Source: Pleurocapsaceae cyanobacterium CSU_1_1 | Lineage (GTDB): Bacteria > Cyanobacteriota > Cyanobacteriia > Cyanobacteriales > Xenococcaceae | Assembly (NCBI GenBank): GCA_012034765.1 | Contig: JAAUOU010000039.1 | Span: forward strand, 1 to 38,962 | DNA: 38,962 bases | Reading direction: 5' to 3' | Part shown: positions 16,547 to 25,451 of the stretch, piece by piece | Layout of the letters: each line of letters opens with the position of its first letter | Numbering within the stretch: the first letter of the stretch is position 1 | The notes under the pieces: model-generated | Database searches by the model: none | Told to the model about the DNA's origin: nothing | The model's input: the letters and a program-made list of their open reading frames with translations, nothing else | Program-made: the position numbers and the translations under genes

Positions 16547-16714
16547 CTAGGCGTTTCTCAAGAGATTTTTGACCAAATTATCTTTGACCATCATTTGACG
16601 AAACATCTCTAGTAGATACTCTTGTGCTTGTTCTTTGCTTAATCCCTGTACCTGTTCTTGAAGCACTTTTAACTTAAACTGCTGCTCCATACTCAGTTGA
16701 CCTGATAAATCCAT
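16547..16714 (-). CDS. nblA: NblA/Ycf18 phycobilisome degradation adaptor (copy 1)
   Basis: A 55-residue gene. The protein has two short helices: LSMEQQFKLKVLQEQVQGL and KEQAQEYLLEMFRQMMVKDN, ending LVKNLLRNA. The L-S-x-E-Q-x-F start, the SKEQAQEYLLE turn and the RQMMVKDNL end are NblA/Ycf18 features; family members are 50-65 residues. NblA binds phycobiliproteins and delivers them to a Clp protease under nutrient stress. ATG 16714 is chosen because AAGGAG lies 8 bases upstream; ATG 16720 is too close to it. The gene is divergent from the bilin lyase, a fitting neighbour, across a 291-base spacer that should hold both promoters. A second nblA is at 30113-30325. Confidence 0.9.
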   Translation of the reverse strand: MDLSGQLSMEQQFKLKVLQEQVQGLSKEQAQEYLLEMFRQMMVKDNLVKNLLRNA

Positions 16715-17005
16715 GGGCATCACTCCTTAATCTAATAAGTACTCAGCCTGTAGAAATTTTATTTACGAAGCTAAGTGTTGATTTGCAATTAATCTAACAC
16801 CCCCACCTATAAATAGTCCATAATGTCAAGGAATAATTAATCGAAGCAACAAAAAGTTATAAAATACTTATTGAAGAACTATAATTTTGGTGTATTTTGA
16901 TGCTGAAAAAATTTTAGAATCGACTAGATAAAGGCAAGATCAGCTAATTTGTTTATATAGTAAATAGTAACTAGGTAAACAATAAGTTTAAGATTAGATC
17001 TCAAA

Positions 17006-17605
17006 ATGAACTCAATTAAAGACGCTAAAGAATTTTTTCAACAAAGCGCGGGTAGATGGCGATCGCAACGCACTACTCATCATTTGCCTTTTAGGCGAGC
17101 AGAAAGCGGTAGCTCGGATATTAACGTCGAATTTCTGGATGCTGACGATGAAAAGATTGCCACGATCTGTCAGATGCACGAAGTAGACCCCAAAACAGCA
17201 ATTGGTGGGGCATTTGTCAGCTGGGATGGATCAATGGCTTGGGACAAAGAAAACGAAGACCATAAAGGAACAACCGTATTTGCCCTAATTCCTGACTCAG
17301 AGAATCTCCGCACGGGCAAGTTACTTAGAGAAAGAGGTTACGCGGAAATCGTTCCTGTGGCTGGAGAATACCACATGGATCATGATGACGGATTAGTTTT
17401 GATTACCGAATACGAAACCATGAGTATTATTGAACGTTTTTGGTTTGTCAATTCTGATCTACGACTACGCAGCAGCACTGTTAAAAGATTTGGCGGGTTT
17501 AATACAGCTACTTTCTGTGCTGAATCTCGGGTCAGTGAAACGGATCATGCTCCCTCAACAGCAGCCATCATTGAGGGGCAATCATTGGCAATTTCAGGAT
17601 GGTAA
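17006..17605 (+). CDS. cpcS: Phycobiliprotein bilin lyase, CpcS/CpeS family
   Basis: 199 residues, the usual length of S-type lyases. The N-terminus DAKEFFQQSAGRWRSQRTTHH is diagnostic: the FF-x-x-S-x-G-x-W-x-S-x-R-T-x-H pattern begins the lipocalin-like barrel. Later landmarks are GGAFVSWDGSMAWD, GTTVFALIPD and ERFWFVNSDLRLRSSTV. S-type lyases attach phycocyanobilin to the conserved beta-84-type cysteine of phycocyanin and allophycocyanin; which subunit this one serves cannot be told. The start is ATG 17006. The next gene, cpcG, starts 158 bases downstream on the same strand, so both chromophore attachment and rod attachment are encoded here. Confidence 0.9.
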   Translation: MNSIKDAKEFFQQSAGRWRSQRTTHHLPFRRAESGSSDINVEFLDADDEKIATICQMHEVDPKTAIGGAFVSWDGSMAWDKENEDHKGTTVFALIPDSENLRTGKLLRERGYAEIVPVAGEYHMDHDDGLVLITEYETMSIIERFWFVNSDLRLRSSTVKRFGGFNTATFCAESRVSETDHAPSTAAIIEGQSLAISGW

Positions 17606-17763
17606 TTGATTACTAATGAGCAAAAGACAAGTAAGCAAACAAAAACTAACTAATTACTCTGTAATATTTTGTTACTGTTGTTTATTTACTACCCCCGTCT
17701 AACGTATGATTGGGACTAAGATTTTTAACATAATTTACATTTACAATAGGCGGAGGTTTTGAC

Positions 17764-18522
17764 TTGTCTATTCCTTTATTGGGTTATAAGCCCAGCTCTC
17801 AAAATGTTCGTGTTGCAGGATACGATATTGGGGGAGATGACCAACCTAAAGTTTATTCAGCAGAGAATCTACTGTCTTTGTCTGAGATGAACGATTTGAT
17901 TGAAGCGGCTTATCGTCAGATATTTTTCCACGCTTTTCGCGCAGATCGTGAAAGATTTTTAGAATCTCAGTTGCGTAACGGTCAGATTACTGTGCGTGAC
18001 TTTATTCGAGGACTTTTACTCTCAGCAACTTTTTACAATAGCTTCTACGCTAAGAACAGCAACTATCGCTTTGTGGAACAATGTGTCCAAAGAGTTTTGG
18101 GTCGTGATGTTTACAACGAACGAGAAAAAATTGCCTGGTCGATCAAAGTAGCAACCAAAGGTATTCAAGGTTTCGTTGACGAACTGCTAGACAGTGAGGA
18201 ATACATGGAGAATTTTGGCTACGATATCGTACCTTACCAACGTCGTCGAGTACTAGCAAGTCGCGACCAAGGAGAACGTCCTTTTAACATTACTTCTCCT
18301 CGTTACGACGAATATTATCGTGCCATTCTTGGATTCCCCCAAATTATTTGGCAAAGCGAAGTTCGTACCTACAAACCTCAAGAGCAAAAACCCACCGCAG
18401 GAAATCCATCTTTGTATTTAGATATGGCTCGTAGCCTACCTAGTAGAGCAACTGCGCCCAGTTCAACCTCAGTGTCGAACATCAACTATCTGTCCAAAGT
18501 TCCTTACCGCAAAACTACCTAA
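17764..18522 (+). CDS. cpcG: Phycobilisome rod-core linker CpcG
   Basis: 252 residues. The N-terminus [20 protein letters not shown] is the classic CpcG start. The linker domain runs to about residue 185, with [59 protein letters not shown] and [21 protein letters not shown]. The C-terminal tail has [13 protein letters not shown] and a proline/serine stretch and no hydrophobic helix. It is therefore the CpcG1-like form for normal phycobilisomes rather than the membrane CpcG2/CpcL form. The start is TTG 17764, supported by GGCGGAGG a few bases upstream and by the exact SIPLL beginning. A long hairpin and a clear terminator follow. Confidence 0.96.
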   Translation: MSIPLLGYKPSSQNVRVAGYDIGGDDQPKVYSAENLLSLSEMNDLIEAAYRQIFFHAFRADRERFLESQLRNGQITVRDFIRGLLLSATFYNSFYAKNSNYRFVEQCVQRVLGRDVYNEREKIAWSIKVATKGIQGFVDELLDSEEYMENFGYDIVPYQRRRVLASRDQGERPFNITSPRYDEYYRAILGFPQIIWQSEVRTYKPQEQKPTAGNPSLYLDMARSLPSRATAPSSTSVSNINYLSKVPYRKTT

Positions 18523-18591
18523 TTTATCTTTGATATTGGTAGCGCCAAATCTGTAATTGCAGTTGGCATCATTGTCTGACTGACAAAAACT

Positions 18592-18662
18592 AAAGAGGGA
18601 AAGTTATAAATTAGCTTCATAGTTCTGATGAATTATGCTGTTAATTCTTGACTTCCCTCTTT
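18592..18662 (+). terminator. Long rod-like hairpin after cpcG
   Basis: AAAGAGGGAA (18592-18601) pairs perfectly with TTCCCTCTTT (18653-18662). The loop itself folds (TTCAT/ATGAA and AATTAGC with GC..TTAATT), making a 71-base rod 70 bases after the cpcG stop. It ends in four Ts. It could be a terminator, an mRNA-stabilising structure or a small RNA. Confidence 0.55.
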
Positions 18663-18726
18663 TAAATTGCCTTTTGTTAATGACAACCTTATCAGCAGGT
18701 AACGTAAAACCATGAGCATTGAAGAA

Positions 18727-18764
18727 GAAAAGAAGTTGTCAACAATTAACTCTTTTCTTTTTTT
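18727..18764 (+). terminator. Intrinsic terminator
   Basis: GAAAAGA-A-GTT (18727-18737) pairs with AACTCTTTTC (18748-18757) with one bulged A, followed directly by seven Ts. It is a textbook plus-strand terminator, the second structure after cpcG. The remainder of the 18523-19101 gap (about 340 bases to the kinase start) is AT-rich and shows nothing else. Confidence 0.75.
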
Positions 18765-19101
18765 AAACAGTAAAATACAAAAATTGCGGTCACAATAATT
18801 GATTTATGTCTATAATTATCTTGACTCGTAACTATTAGATCGATTATTGAATTTGCCATAGTATAGATTTATACAAAACTGGCAAAATTTAGCTCAATTA
18901 TCTTTGTTTGTTGCGCGTAAAAACTTACCTTAGTCAATCAATATCAAACTTGACAATCAGCATAACAATTAATTAATTTTATTTGGTTTTCAAATTGCAT
19001 TTAATTAGTTATGGAATCTGTTGCAGTTTAATTTTAACATTTGTTAATGAGCTAATTTTGAGGTTAAAGCATCTGTTTTTCCATTTATTGCAGAAGCCTA
19101 C

Positions 19102-21369
19102 ATGAAGTTTAAAAATAGAATTAAACAATTGGACAAGATCAGCAGCAAGATACAAATGAAGAGAAGCAACCGATCTTTGTATCTCTTGATTTTACTGATA
19201 AGTAGCCTGAATTCAGTGGCTGCACTGGGTACTGCTGAATACTTTGGAGCGCGAAATAATCACAAAATTGTTAATCAAATTGCCAATAGTTATACAGAAA
19301 AAATAAGCGATCGCTTATTATCACATTTAGATAGCAACGAAGCAGCAATTGATCCCAACTCAAAAGCGTCTCAAGTTCAATCCCTAGAGCGACGACTTGA
19401 TCGTTATTTGTCAGAACTCGACCTTGACTATACACTCAAAATTGCTGTGATCGATCCAAATGGTTCAATTATTAGTAGTAACCTGGAAAAAGTTAAAGCT
19501 AATTCCCAGATTACTGACCAAAATCTTCGACATTATTTTCCGCTTAATTTAAACATTTTTTCTGACTTTAATCAAGCTTATAAATTCAGTTTTAAAATCA
19601 AGCAGGAGCGTTTTTTAGGACAAGCAACTCCCTGGCAAAGTCAAACACTAGGATTGAGCTGGTTGGTGGTGACTATTCCTGAGTCGGAGTTGGCGACTGG
19701 ATCAGTAGACGAAAATTCTTTAAGTTCTCAGCACGCCTATGTCATCTATTTATTATCAGCGATCGCACTGGGGATCTTAAACTATGCCTGGTTCACCTTC
19801 TTCATCAAAAAGCAAAATGGCTCCCCAGAACAGCAGATTACCTCTAACTCCGATACTAGCAACAAAATTGAGCCTTCAGCAGTAGTTGAATTGCCCGATA
19901 ATCAGAGTAATTTAGTGGTGGAAACAAAAGCTCAAATCGATTGTGAGCCATATAACTTGTTGGCGGATATGAGTCATGAACTGCGATCGCCTTTAAACGC
20001 AATCCTGGGATTTGCTCAAATCATGGAGCAAGAATTATCCACAAACCAGACAAGTCAGGAAAATATCGCCATTATTAATCGTAGCGGGGAGCGTTTATTA
20101 TCAATAATTAATGATGTAGTCGATCTCGCAAAAATTGAAACAAATCGCTTAACTTTAGAAGATAATAAAATTGACTTTCACGATTGGCTAGATAATATAG
20201 AACAAAGCTTTAAGTTTCAGGCTCATAATCAAGGTTGGGAATTTTCGCTAATCAGACAGCACGATTTGCCTCAATGGATTTGTCTTGACGAGCGTAGACT
20301 GCGCCAGATCTTAAGAAATTTAATTAATTATTGTCTTAAATCTAAACCCACAAGCGATGTAAGCCTTAAAGTTAGTTCAAGTATTTCTCTCCACGAGGCG
20401 GTTGACCCAAATCAATCAAACTCTACAAAAAAGTATCATCTGGTTTTTGAGGTAGAAAATACCAATTTATCAGTTACTGAGATGGAATTAGCTACTTTAT
20501 TTCATCCTCTGGTGACGGTGCGACAAGAACTAAATTCGACTGAAGGCAGTTCCTTAAGCCTACCGATTAGCCGTAAACTAGCTCAACTGATGGGAGGAGA
20601 TATCACCATCAGCAACAATCAACCTCTAGAATCGGGCTTAACTTTTAATTTAAAGATTCAAACCCAGAGCGTTGCTGCTCAGAAATTACAGGTTCAGTCA
20701 GGCTTAAGAAGAGTGATCGGTTTAGAATCAGACAAAACTGAATATCGAATTTTGATTGTAGACGATTCTAAAACTAATCGTGCAATTATGAAAAGGTTTT
20801 TAGAGCCTGTCGGTTTCAAAGTTCAAGAAGCAGTCAATGGTCAAGAAGCAATTGATGTTTGGTTGCGTTGGCAACCTCATATGATTTGGATGGATTTAAG
20901 AATGCCTGTGATGAATGGTTGTGAAGCCACCAAACGAATTAAGTCCTATTCCCAAGCCTTATATACGCCAATTGTGGCATTAAGCGCTAGCACTTTAGAA
21001 GAAGATAAATCACTTTTTAAAGCAGCGGGGTGCGACGATTTTGTCAGCAAACCCTTTTCAGAAAACGTTATCTTTGACAAAATCGCTCAACACTTGGGGA
21101 TACGATATGTTTACGAATCCATCAGTCCCTTAACTAGTAATACTAATAGCAATTTTAAATTAACAGCGGATACTTTAAATATCATGTCTAGGGAGTGGCT
21201 AAACAATTTAGAGCAGGCTGCAACGGTATTAGATCGAGATTTACTGATCCAGCTATTACAAAAAATTCCCCCAGAACATGACAATTTAAAAAATTCTCTG
21301 CAAAAACAGGTTAACGACTTTGATTTCGATAAGATTATTAGCTTAGTAAAAAAAAGTAAAAGCAATTAA
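19102..21369 (+). CDS. Hybrid sensor histidine kinase with degenerate ATPase domain
   Basis: 755 residues. TM1 lies at about 25-48, an extracytoplasmic sensor at about 50-212 (single-CACHE-like, with AVIDPNGSIISSN), and TM2 at about 213-236. HisKA has phospho-acceptor H292 in DMSHELRSPLN, then SGERLLSIINDVVDLAKIE. The ATPase part keeps LRQILRNLINY and LPISRKLAQLMGGDI. However, the D-x-G-x-G box is replaced by VENTNLSV, and the G-T-G-L-G-L box by EGSSLSL, so ATP binding is doubtful. The receiver has D598 in WMDLRMPVMNG and a Lys in SKPFS. The C-terminal 90 residues form a helical tail. It may act as a dimer partner or signal relay fed by another kinase. The c-di-GMP regulator gene starts 81 bases downstream. 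Confidence 0.85.
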   Translation: MKFKNRIKQLDKISSKIQMKRSNRSLYLLILLISSLNSVAALGTAEYFGARNNHKIVNQIANSYTEKISDRLLSHLDSNEAAIDPNSKASQVQSLERRLDRYLSELDLDYTLKIAVIDPNGSIISSNLEKVKANSQITDQNLRHYFPLNLNIFSDFNQAYKFSFKIKQERFLGQATPWQSQTLGLSWLVVTIPESELATGSVDENSLSSQHAYVIYLLSAIALGILNYAWFTFFIKKQNGSPEQQITSNSDTSNKIEPSAVVELPDNQSNLVVETKAQIDCEPYNLLADMSHELRSPLNAILGFAQIMEQELSTNQTSQENIAIINRSGERLLSIINDVVDLAKIETNRLTLEDNKIDFHDWLDNIEQSFKFQAHNQGWEFSLIRQHDLPQWICLDERRLRQILRNLINYCLKSKPTSDVSLKVSSSISLHEAVDPNQSNSTKKYHLVFEVENTNLSVTEMELATLFHPLVTVRQELNSTEGSSLSLPISRKLAQLMGGDITISNNQPLESGLTFNLKIQTQSVAAQKLQVQSGLRRVIGLESDKTEYRILIVDDSKTNRAIMKRFLEPVGFKVQEAVNGQEAIDVWLRWQPHMIWMDLRMPVMNGCEATKRIKSYSQALYTPIVALSASTLEEDKSLFKAAGCDDFVSKPFSENVIFDKIAQHLGIRYVYESISPLTSNTNSNFKLTADTLNIMSREWLNNLEQAATVLDRDLLIQLLQKIPPEHDNLKNSLQKQVNDFDFDKIISLVKKSKSN

Positions 21370-21450
21370 CTTCTAAATCATGACCCTCACTACAATGAGA
21401 AAGGTTTTCACTCGCTCAAAACAGTCCATCCTTACCCACCCCAAAGAAAA

Positions 21451-23292
21451 ATGACAATCTCTGTTTCAGTCCAGGAAATTAGTATTTTAGTGGTCGATGA
21501 TATTGCTGATAATTTACAGATTCTGGCAAATACCCTTAGTAAACAGGGATATCAGGTACGCTGTGCTAAAAGTGGATTGACGGCATTGCGTGGTGCAAGT
21601 ACGATTTTGCCCGATCTAATTTTATTAGATATCAAAATGCCCGATCTTGACGGTTATCAAGTTTGCCAACAGTTAAAGGCTAATAAACAAACCTGCGATA
21701 TCCCAGTCATTTTTCTGAGTGCCTTAGATGATGTTTTAGATAAGGTTAAAGCTTTTGAAGTTGGTGGGGTCGATTATATTAGCAAACCAATACAAGTTAA
21801 AGAAGTTTTAGCTCGGGTTAAAAACCAAATTGCTTTACAACTGGCTAAAGCTGAGATAACTGAACTAAATCAAGACCTTGAACGGCGAGTTTATCAACGC
21901 ACGATCAAACTAAAAACTGTGGTGCAAAAACTACGTCAAGAAATCAATGAGCGTCAGCGAATACAACAGCAGTTAATCCATGATGCTCTACACGATAGCT
22001 TAACAGGATTGCCAAATCGAGCTTTGTTGATCGAAAGGATTGAATTTACCATTGCTCATGCTAAACGAAATCCTGACTATAGGTATGGACTCTTGTTTAT
22101 CGATCTCGATCGCTTTAAAGTGATCAACGACAGCCTGGGTCATTTAATTGGGGATCAATTGCTAATTGCCGTATCTAATCTACTCCAAGAATGCGTTAGA
22201 GAGAACGATTTGGTAGCTCGCCTGGGTGGAGACGAATTTGTCATTTTACTAGATGGGATCAAAAGTGTTAAAGATGCAACTTTGATCGGAGAGCGAATTC
22301 AACAAAGAATGCGATCGCCATTTGAATTACAGAATCAAAATATTTTTACCAGCGCCAGTATCGGGATTGTCTTTAGCTCGGTCGAATATCATAACTCGGC
22401 TGATTTAATGCGTGATGCTGATATTGCCATGTATCGCGCTAAGGACAAAGGAAAAGCACGTTACACAATTTTTGACCAGACAATGTACGATGAAACCTTG
22501 AAACTGGTTGAATTAGAGAATAATTTGCGTTTTGCTCTCAAGCGTAATGAGCTGATGATGCACTATCAGCCGATTATATCTTTAGATAGTAATAAATTGG
22601 TTGGTTTTGAAGCTTTGATTCGCTGGCAACATCCTGAGCGGGGTTCTATTTCTCCCGTGGAATTTATTCCTATTGCTGAAGATACTGGATTAATTTTGGA
22701 GATTGGCGAATGGCTACTTAGAGAGGCTTGCCAACAGCTGCAAACCTGGCGACAACAATTTGCTTCGATCCCTGAAATCGGCTCCCTTAAGATGAGTATT
22801 AATTTAGCTAGTCAACAGCTACAAGAACCTGAATTTATTAGTAAACTCGATCAAATTCTTGGGGATACGGGGTTAGATGGTAGTTCTTTAAGACTGGAGA
22901 TTACTGAAAGTGTCTTAATCGAACCAGAAGGAAGCATCCAGGATACTCTTAGGCAGATTAAAAACAGAAACATTAAGTTGAGTATTGATGATTTTGGGAC
23001 AGGATATTCTTCTTTAAGCTATTTACGCCGTTTCCCCATTGACAATTTGAAGATAGATCGTTCTTTTATTCAGCAAATGAACTTTGATTCCGAGAATTTT
23101 GAAATTGTGCGCTTAATTATTACCTTAGCCAAAACCTTGGGGATGAAAACGATTTCTGAAGGCGTTGAAACTTCTCTCCAGCTAAATCAACTAAAAGGTT
23201 TGGGGTGTGAATTTGCTCAAGGATACTTGTTCTCTATACCCCTAGCGCCTAAGCAAATTGAGTTGATGCTAGCTAAGTATCCTCAGTTTTAA
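21451..23292 (+). CDS. Receiver-GGDEF-EAL response regulator (c-di-GMP turnover)
   Basis: 613 residues. The receiver has D60 in LILLDIKMPDLDG. A coiled coil (about 130-180) leads to the diguanylate cyclase domain, with DSLTGLPNRALL, G259-G-D-E-F263 intact and an inhibitory R250-x-x-D253 site in the right place. The EAL domain has E387-A-L in GFEALIRW, DDFGTGYSSL and EGVET, all needed for catalysis. Both synthesis and breakdown of cyclic-di-GMP are therefore possible, with phosphorylation deciding the balance. The 81-base spacing after the hybrid kinase suggests that the two form one pathway. The start is ATG 21451. Confidence 0.95.
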   Translation: MTISVSVQEISILVVDDIADNLQILANTLSKQGYQVRCAKSGLTALRGASTILPDLILLDIKMPDLDGYQVCQQLKANKQTCDIPVIFLSALDDVLDKVKAFEVGGVDYISKPIQVKEVLARVKNQIALQLAKAEITELNQDLERRVYQRTIKLKTVVQKLRQEINERQRIQQQLIHDALHDSLTGLPNRALLIERIEFTIAHAKRNPDYRYGLLFIDLDRFKVINDSLGHLIGDQLLIAVSNLLQECVRENDLVARLGGDEFVILLDGIKSVKDATLIGERIQQRMRSPFELQNQNIFTSASIGIVFSSVEYHNSADLMRDADIAMYRAKDKGKARYTIFDQTMYDETLKLVELENNLRFALKRNELMMHYQPIISLDSNKLVGFEALIRWQHPERGSISPVEFIPIAEDTGLILEIGEWLLREACQQLQTWRQQFASIPEIGSLKMSINLASQQLQEPEFISKLDQILGDTGLDGSSLRLEITESVLIEPEGSIQDTLRQIKNRNIKLSIDDFGTGYSSLSYLRRFPIDNLKIDRSFIQQMNFDSENFEIVRLIITLAKTLGMKTISEGVETSLQLNQLKGLGCEFAQGYLFSIPLAPKQIELMLAKYPQF

Positions 23293-23674
23293 AACTATAG
23301 TCATTCCAACGCTTCTAGAATTTTTTAGCAAAATCAAAAATTAACACTTCTAGGAATTAAATGGATAAATTCTCTATTTTTTTTCTAGAGACATTTTGCT
23401 GTTTGAACAAAATTTTTCTTGTTATATTCTTTATACAAATTAGCTCTTATTAGGCTGCTGATTGACTGACTTTATTTGTACTTTATGATGAAACTGTATT
23501 TATTTACTGAAAAAGCATCTAAATAATATTAGATCTATAAATATCAGTAATTATCATTAAGTGATTTTAAAGTTCGCAAAATTCTCTTGTGTATTTAAAT
23601 TAAAACTTGTATATTACGTACATGGTTAAAAAAGAACTTTTCCAGAAAAAAATGTCCTTTATAGAAAGAGAACA
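23293..23674. other. AT-rich intergenic stretch
   Basis: 382 bases between the c-di-GMP gene and the exported-protein run. It contains AGCAAAATC and CTAGAA-type short repeats and several TATA-like boxes (for example TATACA near 23432). No ORF, hairpin with T-run or clear promoter pair was found. It must carry the promoter of the first exported-protein gene. Confidence 0.4.
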
Positions 23675-24349
23675 ATGTTTAAATACACCTTACGATTTTT
23701 TAGTCTTTTATTATTAGTTAGTATTGGAACTAAAGCCCAAGCACAAACAATTGAAAATACAGTTACTTCAGAGTCACAACCTAATCAGGAACAAACTCTA
23801 GATAACGATCAAAATAATGCTGCGGCGATTAATCAAACTGGTATTTATAACGTTGGCGATGCTGCAACTTACAAAATTCAAGATTTAGGTGGCAGAAATG
23901 TAGTCTGTCCCAAATCTTCCTTAATTGTAGGAAGTGGCTATAACTCTGCGGAAGGAATTAATTTTGGAGAAAACTCTTCTTATGCCATAAATGCTTCTTT
24001 TATTGTTCCTTTAGGGGGCAAATTAGGCAAAGCTTGTGAAGAAATGGGTCAAGCCTTGGCTCGTAAAGCTCAATATGATTTAGAGATTATTAATGCTCGT
24101 TCTTGTGCTGAACTTATCAGTGCTGGAATTAGTCTAAATTCCGAAAAATTCCCAACTTTATCAGTAGTTTGTGATGGAGTATCTCTAGTTGAAAACAATA
24201 TAAATCAATCTAAAAGTTCAGTTCAACTAGAGCCTCAAAATTCACCTTCATTAAACAAAAATGATGATGAGGAATCAAATAATCTTAATAAGATTGAATC
24301 TACAAGATTACGGGATGATGAAACTGATGAAAATAATGAGTATTTCTAG
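23675..24349 (+). CDS. Exported protein of unknown function, four cysteines
   Basis: 224 residues. A clear signal peptide (FFSLLLLVSIGTKAQA, cleavage probably after AQA, residue 23) is followed by a Gln/Asn-rich stretch. The conserved-looking core holds NQTGIYNVGDAATYKIQDLG, NVVCPKSSLIVGSGY, SSYAINASFIVPLGGKLGKAC, a RSCAEL segment and LSVVCDGVSL. The core's four cysteines could form two disulfides. The tail is Asn/Asp/Glu-rich and likely disordered. No domain is recognised. It is the first of four clustered small genes; the next starts 84 bases on. The start is ATG 23675, with GAAAGAG upstream. Confidence 0.75.
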   Translation: MFKYTLRFFSLLLLVSIGTKAQAQTIENTVTSESQPNQEQTLDNDQNNAAAINQTGIYNVGDAATYKIQDLGGRNVVCPKSSLIVGSGYNSAEGINFGENSSYAINASFIVPLGGKLGKACEEMGQALARKAQYDLEIINARSCAELISAGISLNSEKFPTLSVVCDGVSLVENNINQSKSSVQLEPQNSPSLNKNDDEESNNLNKIESTRLRDDETDENNEYF

Positions 24350-24433
24350 AAATCAATTTTCTTGACTCAATATTTAAGAAAAAAACTCTAAAGTCATTAA
24401 GATAATCAAGGAAAATCAATAATAATTAAAATC

Positions 24434-24826
24434 ATGAAAAACATCAAAGTATTAGGTTTAGCAATCGTTGCATCAATCATCGCTGCTCCCGCTTTTGCTG
24501 GTGAAACATATGTCCGTAACGAGTCAATCAACTCTTGGGGAGACACTCATACAAATTTGGGAATTGAGTCTAATACCTACTCTACCAGAAATGAAGCTTA
24601 CGGTTCTTTTGCTTACAAAGAATATACCGATGGCGATGTCACTAAACAAGGTGGTTATTGGGGTAAACCTCTGACAGTTAGCTACGACGATTATAGTGAG
24701 CATACTGCTGGATCTCTACTTGTAGGTAAATTCACAGAAACTATTCACACAAAAGTCGGGGGACATATCAACAGTTATTCAGAATTTAAATCTAACGCTC
24801 ACGAAACTTCTGCTGGAGTTAGATAA
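24434..24826 (+). CDS. Small exported protein, VRN/AGVR family (member A)
   Basis: 130 residues. The signal peptide ends APAFA, giving a mature start GETYVRNES. The mature chain has no cysteine and is rich in Thr, Ser, Asn, Tyr and Gly (for example TYSTRNEAYGSFAYKEYTDG), which suggests an extended beta structure. The last residues are HETSAGVR. The gene two positions downstream (25452-25943) has the same two ends (GDTFVRN and HETTAGVR) and a matching GKFTE/GTFVE stretch before them, so they are divergent paralogues. Function is unknown; cell-surface or matrix location is inferred from the signal peptide and composition. A strong terminator follows. Confidence 0.75.
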   Translation: MKNIKVLGLAIVASIIAAPAFAGETYVRNESINSWGDTHTNLGIESNTYSTRNEAYGSFAYKEYTDGDVTKQGGYWGKPLTVSYDDYSEHTAGSLLVGKFTETIHTKVGGHINSYSEFKSNAHETSAGVR

Positions 24827-24859
24827 AAGCAAGTTGTCTTAACTCGATTAGAACATTAT

Positions 24860-24882
24860 AAGGCAGATAACTCTGCCTTTTT
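24860..24882 (+). terminator. Intrinsic terminator after member A
   Basis: AAGGCAGA (24860-24867) pairs perfectly with TCTGCCTT (24872-24879) around a TAAC loop, and the T-run extends to 24882. It is 33 bases after the stop codon and only 16 bases before the next start, so the following gene probably has reduced or separate transcription. Confidence 0.85.
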
Positions 24883-24897
24883 CAATATATATTTGCC

Positions 24898-25389
24898 ATG
24901 AACCGTTTAGTTTTTTCGCTAATACTACTTTTAGGCTGGATTATCTTTATTGTTTTTGATCGAGGTTTTTTCTTCGAGCAGATTGCTGCAATGCCTGAAA
25001 ATACTATTAATAATAATGACCTCAATAACTCCCCTGCTCCTAGCATTCGTGAAAATTTAGGAATTGAAGACAATAGTCTTCAGGAAAATAACCTGCAAAA
25101 TCAAATTCAATCTGAGCTTTATAATTCTATTTCCACTGGTATGTCTTACGAAGAAGTCAGATCTATCATTGGTTGGGATGGTGTTTTGCTCTATGAGAAT
25201 AAAGTTAACAATGGCGAAAGAATGATTCAGACAAAAGTTTATCAGTGGAATAAGGAGGATGTCTATTCAACTGATAGTACATCAGGTACTTCTAACAGGT
25301 TGGGCAATCCAAACTTTTCTGAGAATATTACTCTTGAATTTCAAGATAATCTTTTGATTAACAAAAATTTTTCTGATTTAAAGCCTTAA
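24898..25389 (+). CDS. Membrane-anchored protein with BLIP/SmpA-like domain
   Basis: 163 residues. An N-terminal hydrophobic helix (LVFSLILLLGWIIFIVF) acts as anchor or uncleaved signal. An Asn-rich linker follows. From about residue 77 the YNSISTGMSYEEVRSIIG segment, then GVLLYEN, TKVYQWN and ITLEFQDNLLINK, resemble the short alpha-beta repeat of the BamE/SmpA, DUF3862 and BLIP-like superfamily. These domains usually bind other proteins at the envelope. It lies between the two VRN/AGVR paralogues, which suggests, but does not prove, that it handles or binds them. The start is ATG 24898. Confidence 0.65.
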   Translation: MNRLVFSLILLLGWIIFIVFDRGFFFEQIAAMPENTINNNDLNNSPAPSIRENLGIEDNSLQENNLQNQIQSELYNSISTGMSYEEVRSIIGWDGVLLYENKVNNGERMIQTKVYQWNKEDVYSTDSTSGTSNRLGNPNFSENITLEFQDNLLINKNFSDLKP

Positions 25390-25451
25390 TTAGCTTAGAA
25401 AAATCAAACATATTTTAGTCGCAAAAAATACAATATTGAGAGAATTAATTC

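Noticed and set aside
18712-18798. 28-codon ORF (MSIEEEKK...) after cpcG
   Set aside because: It runs through the terminator stem and T-run and has no ribosome site.
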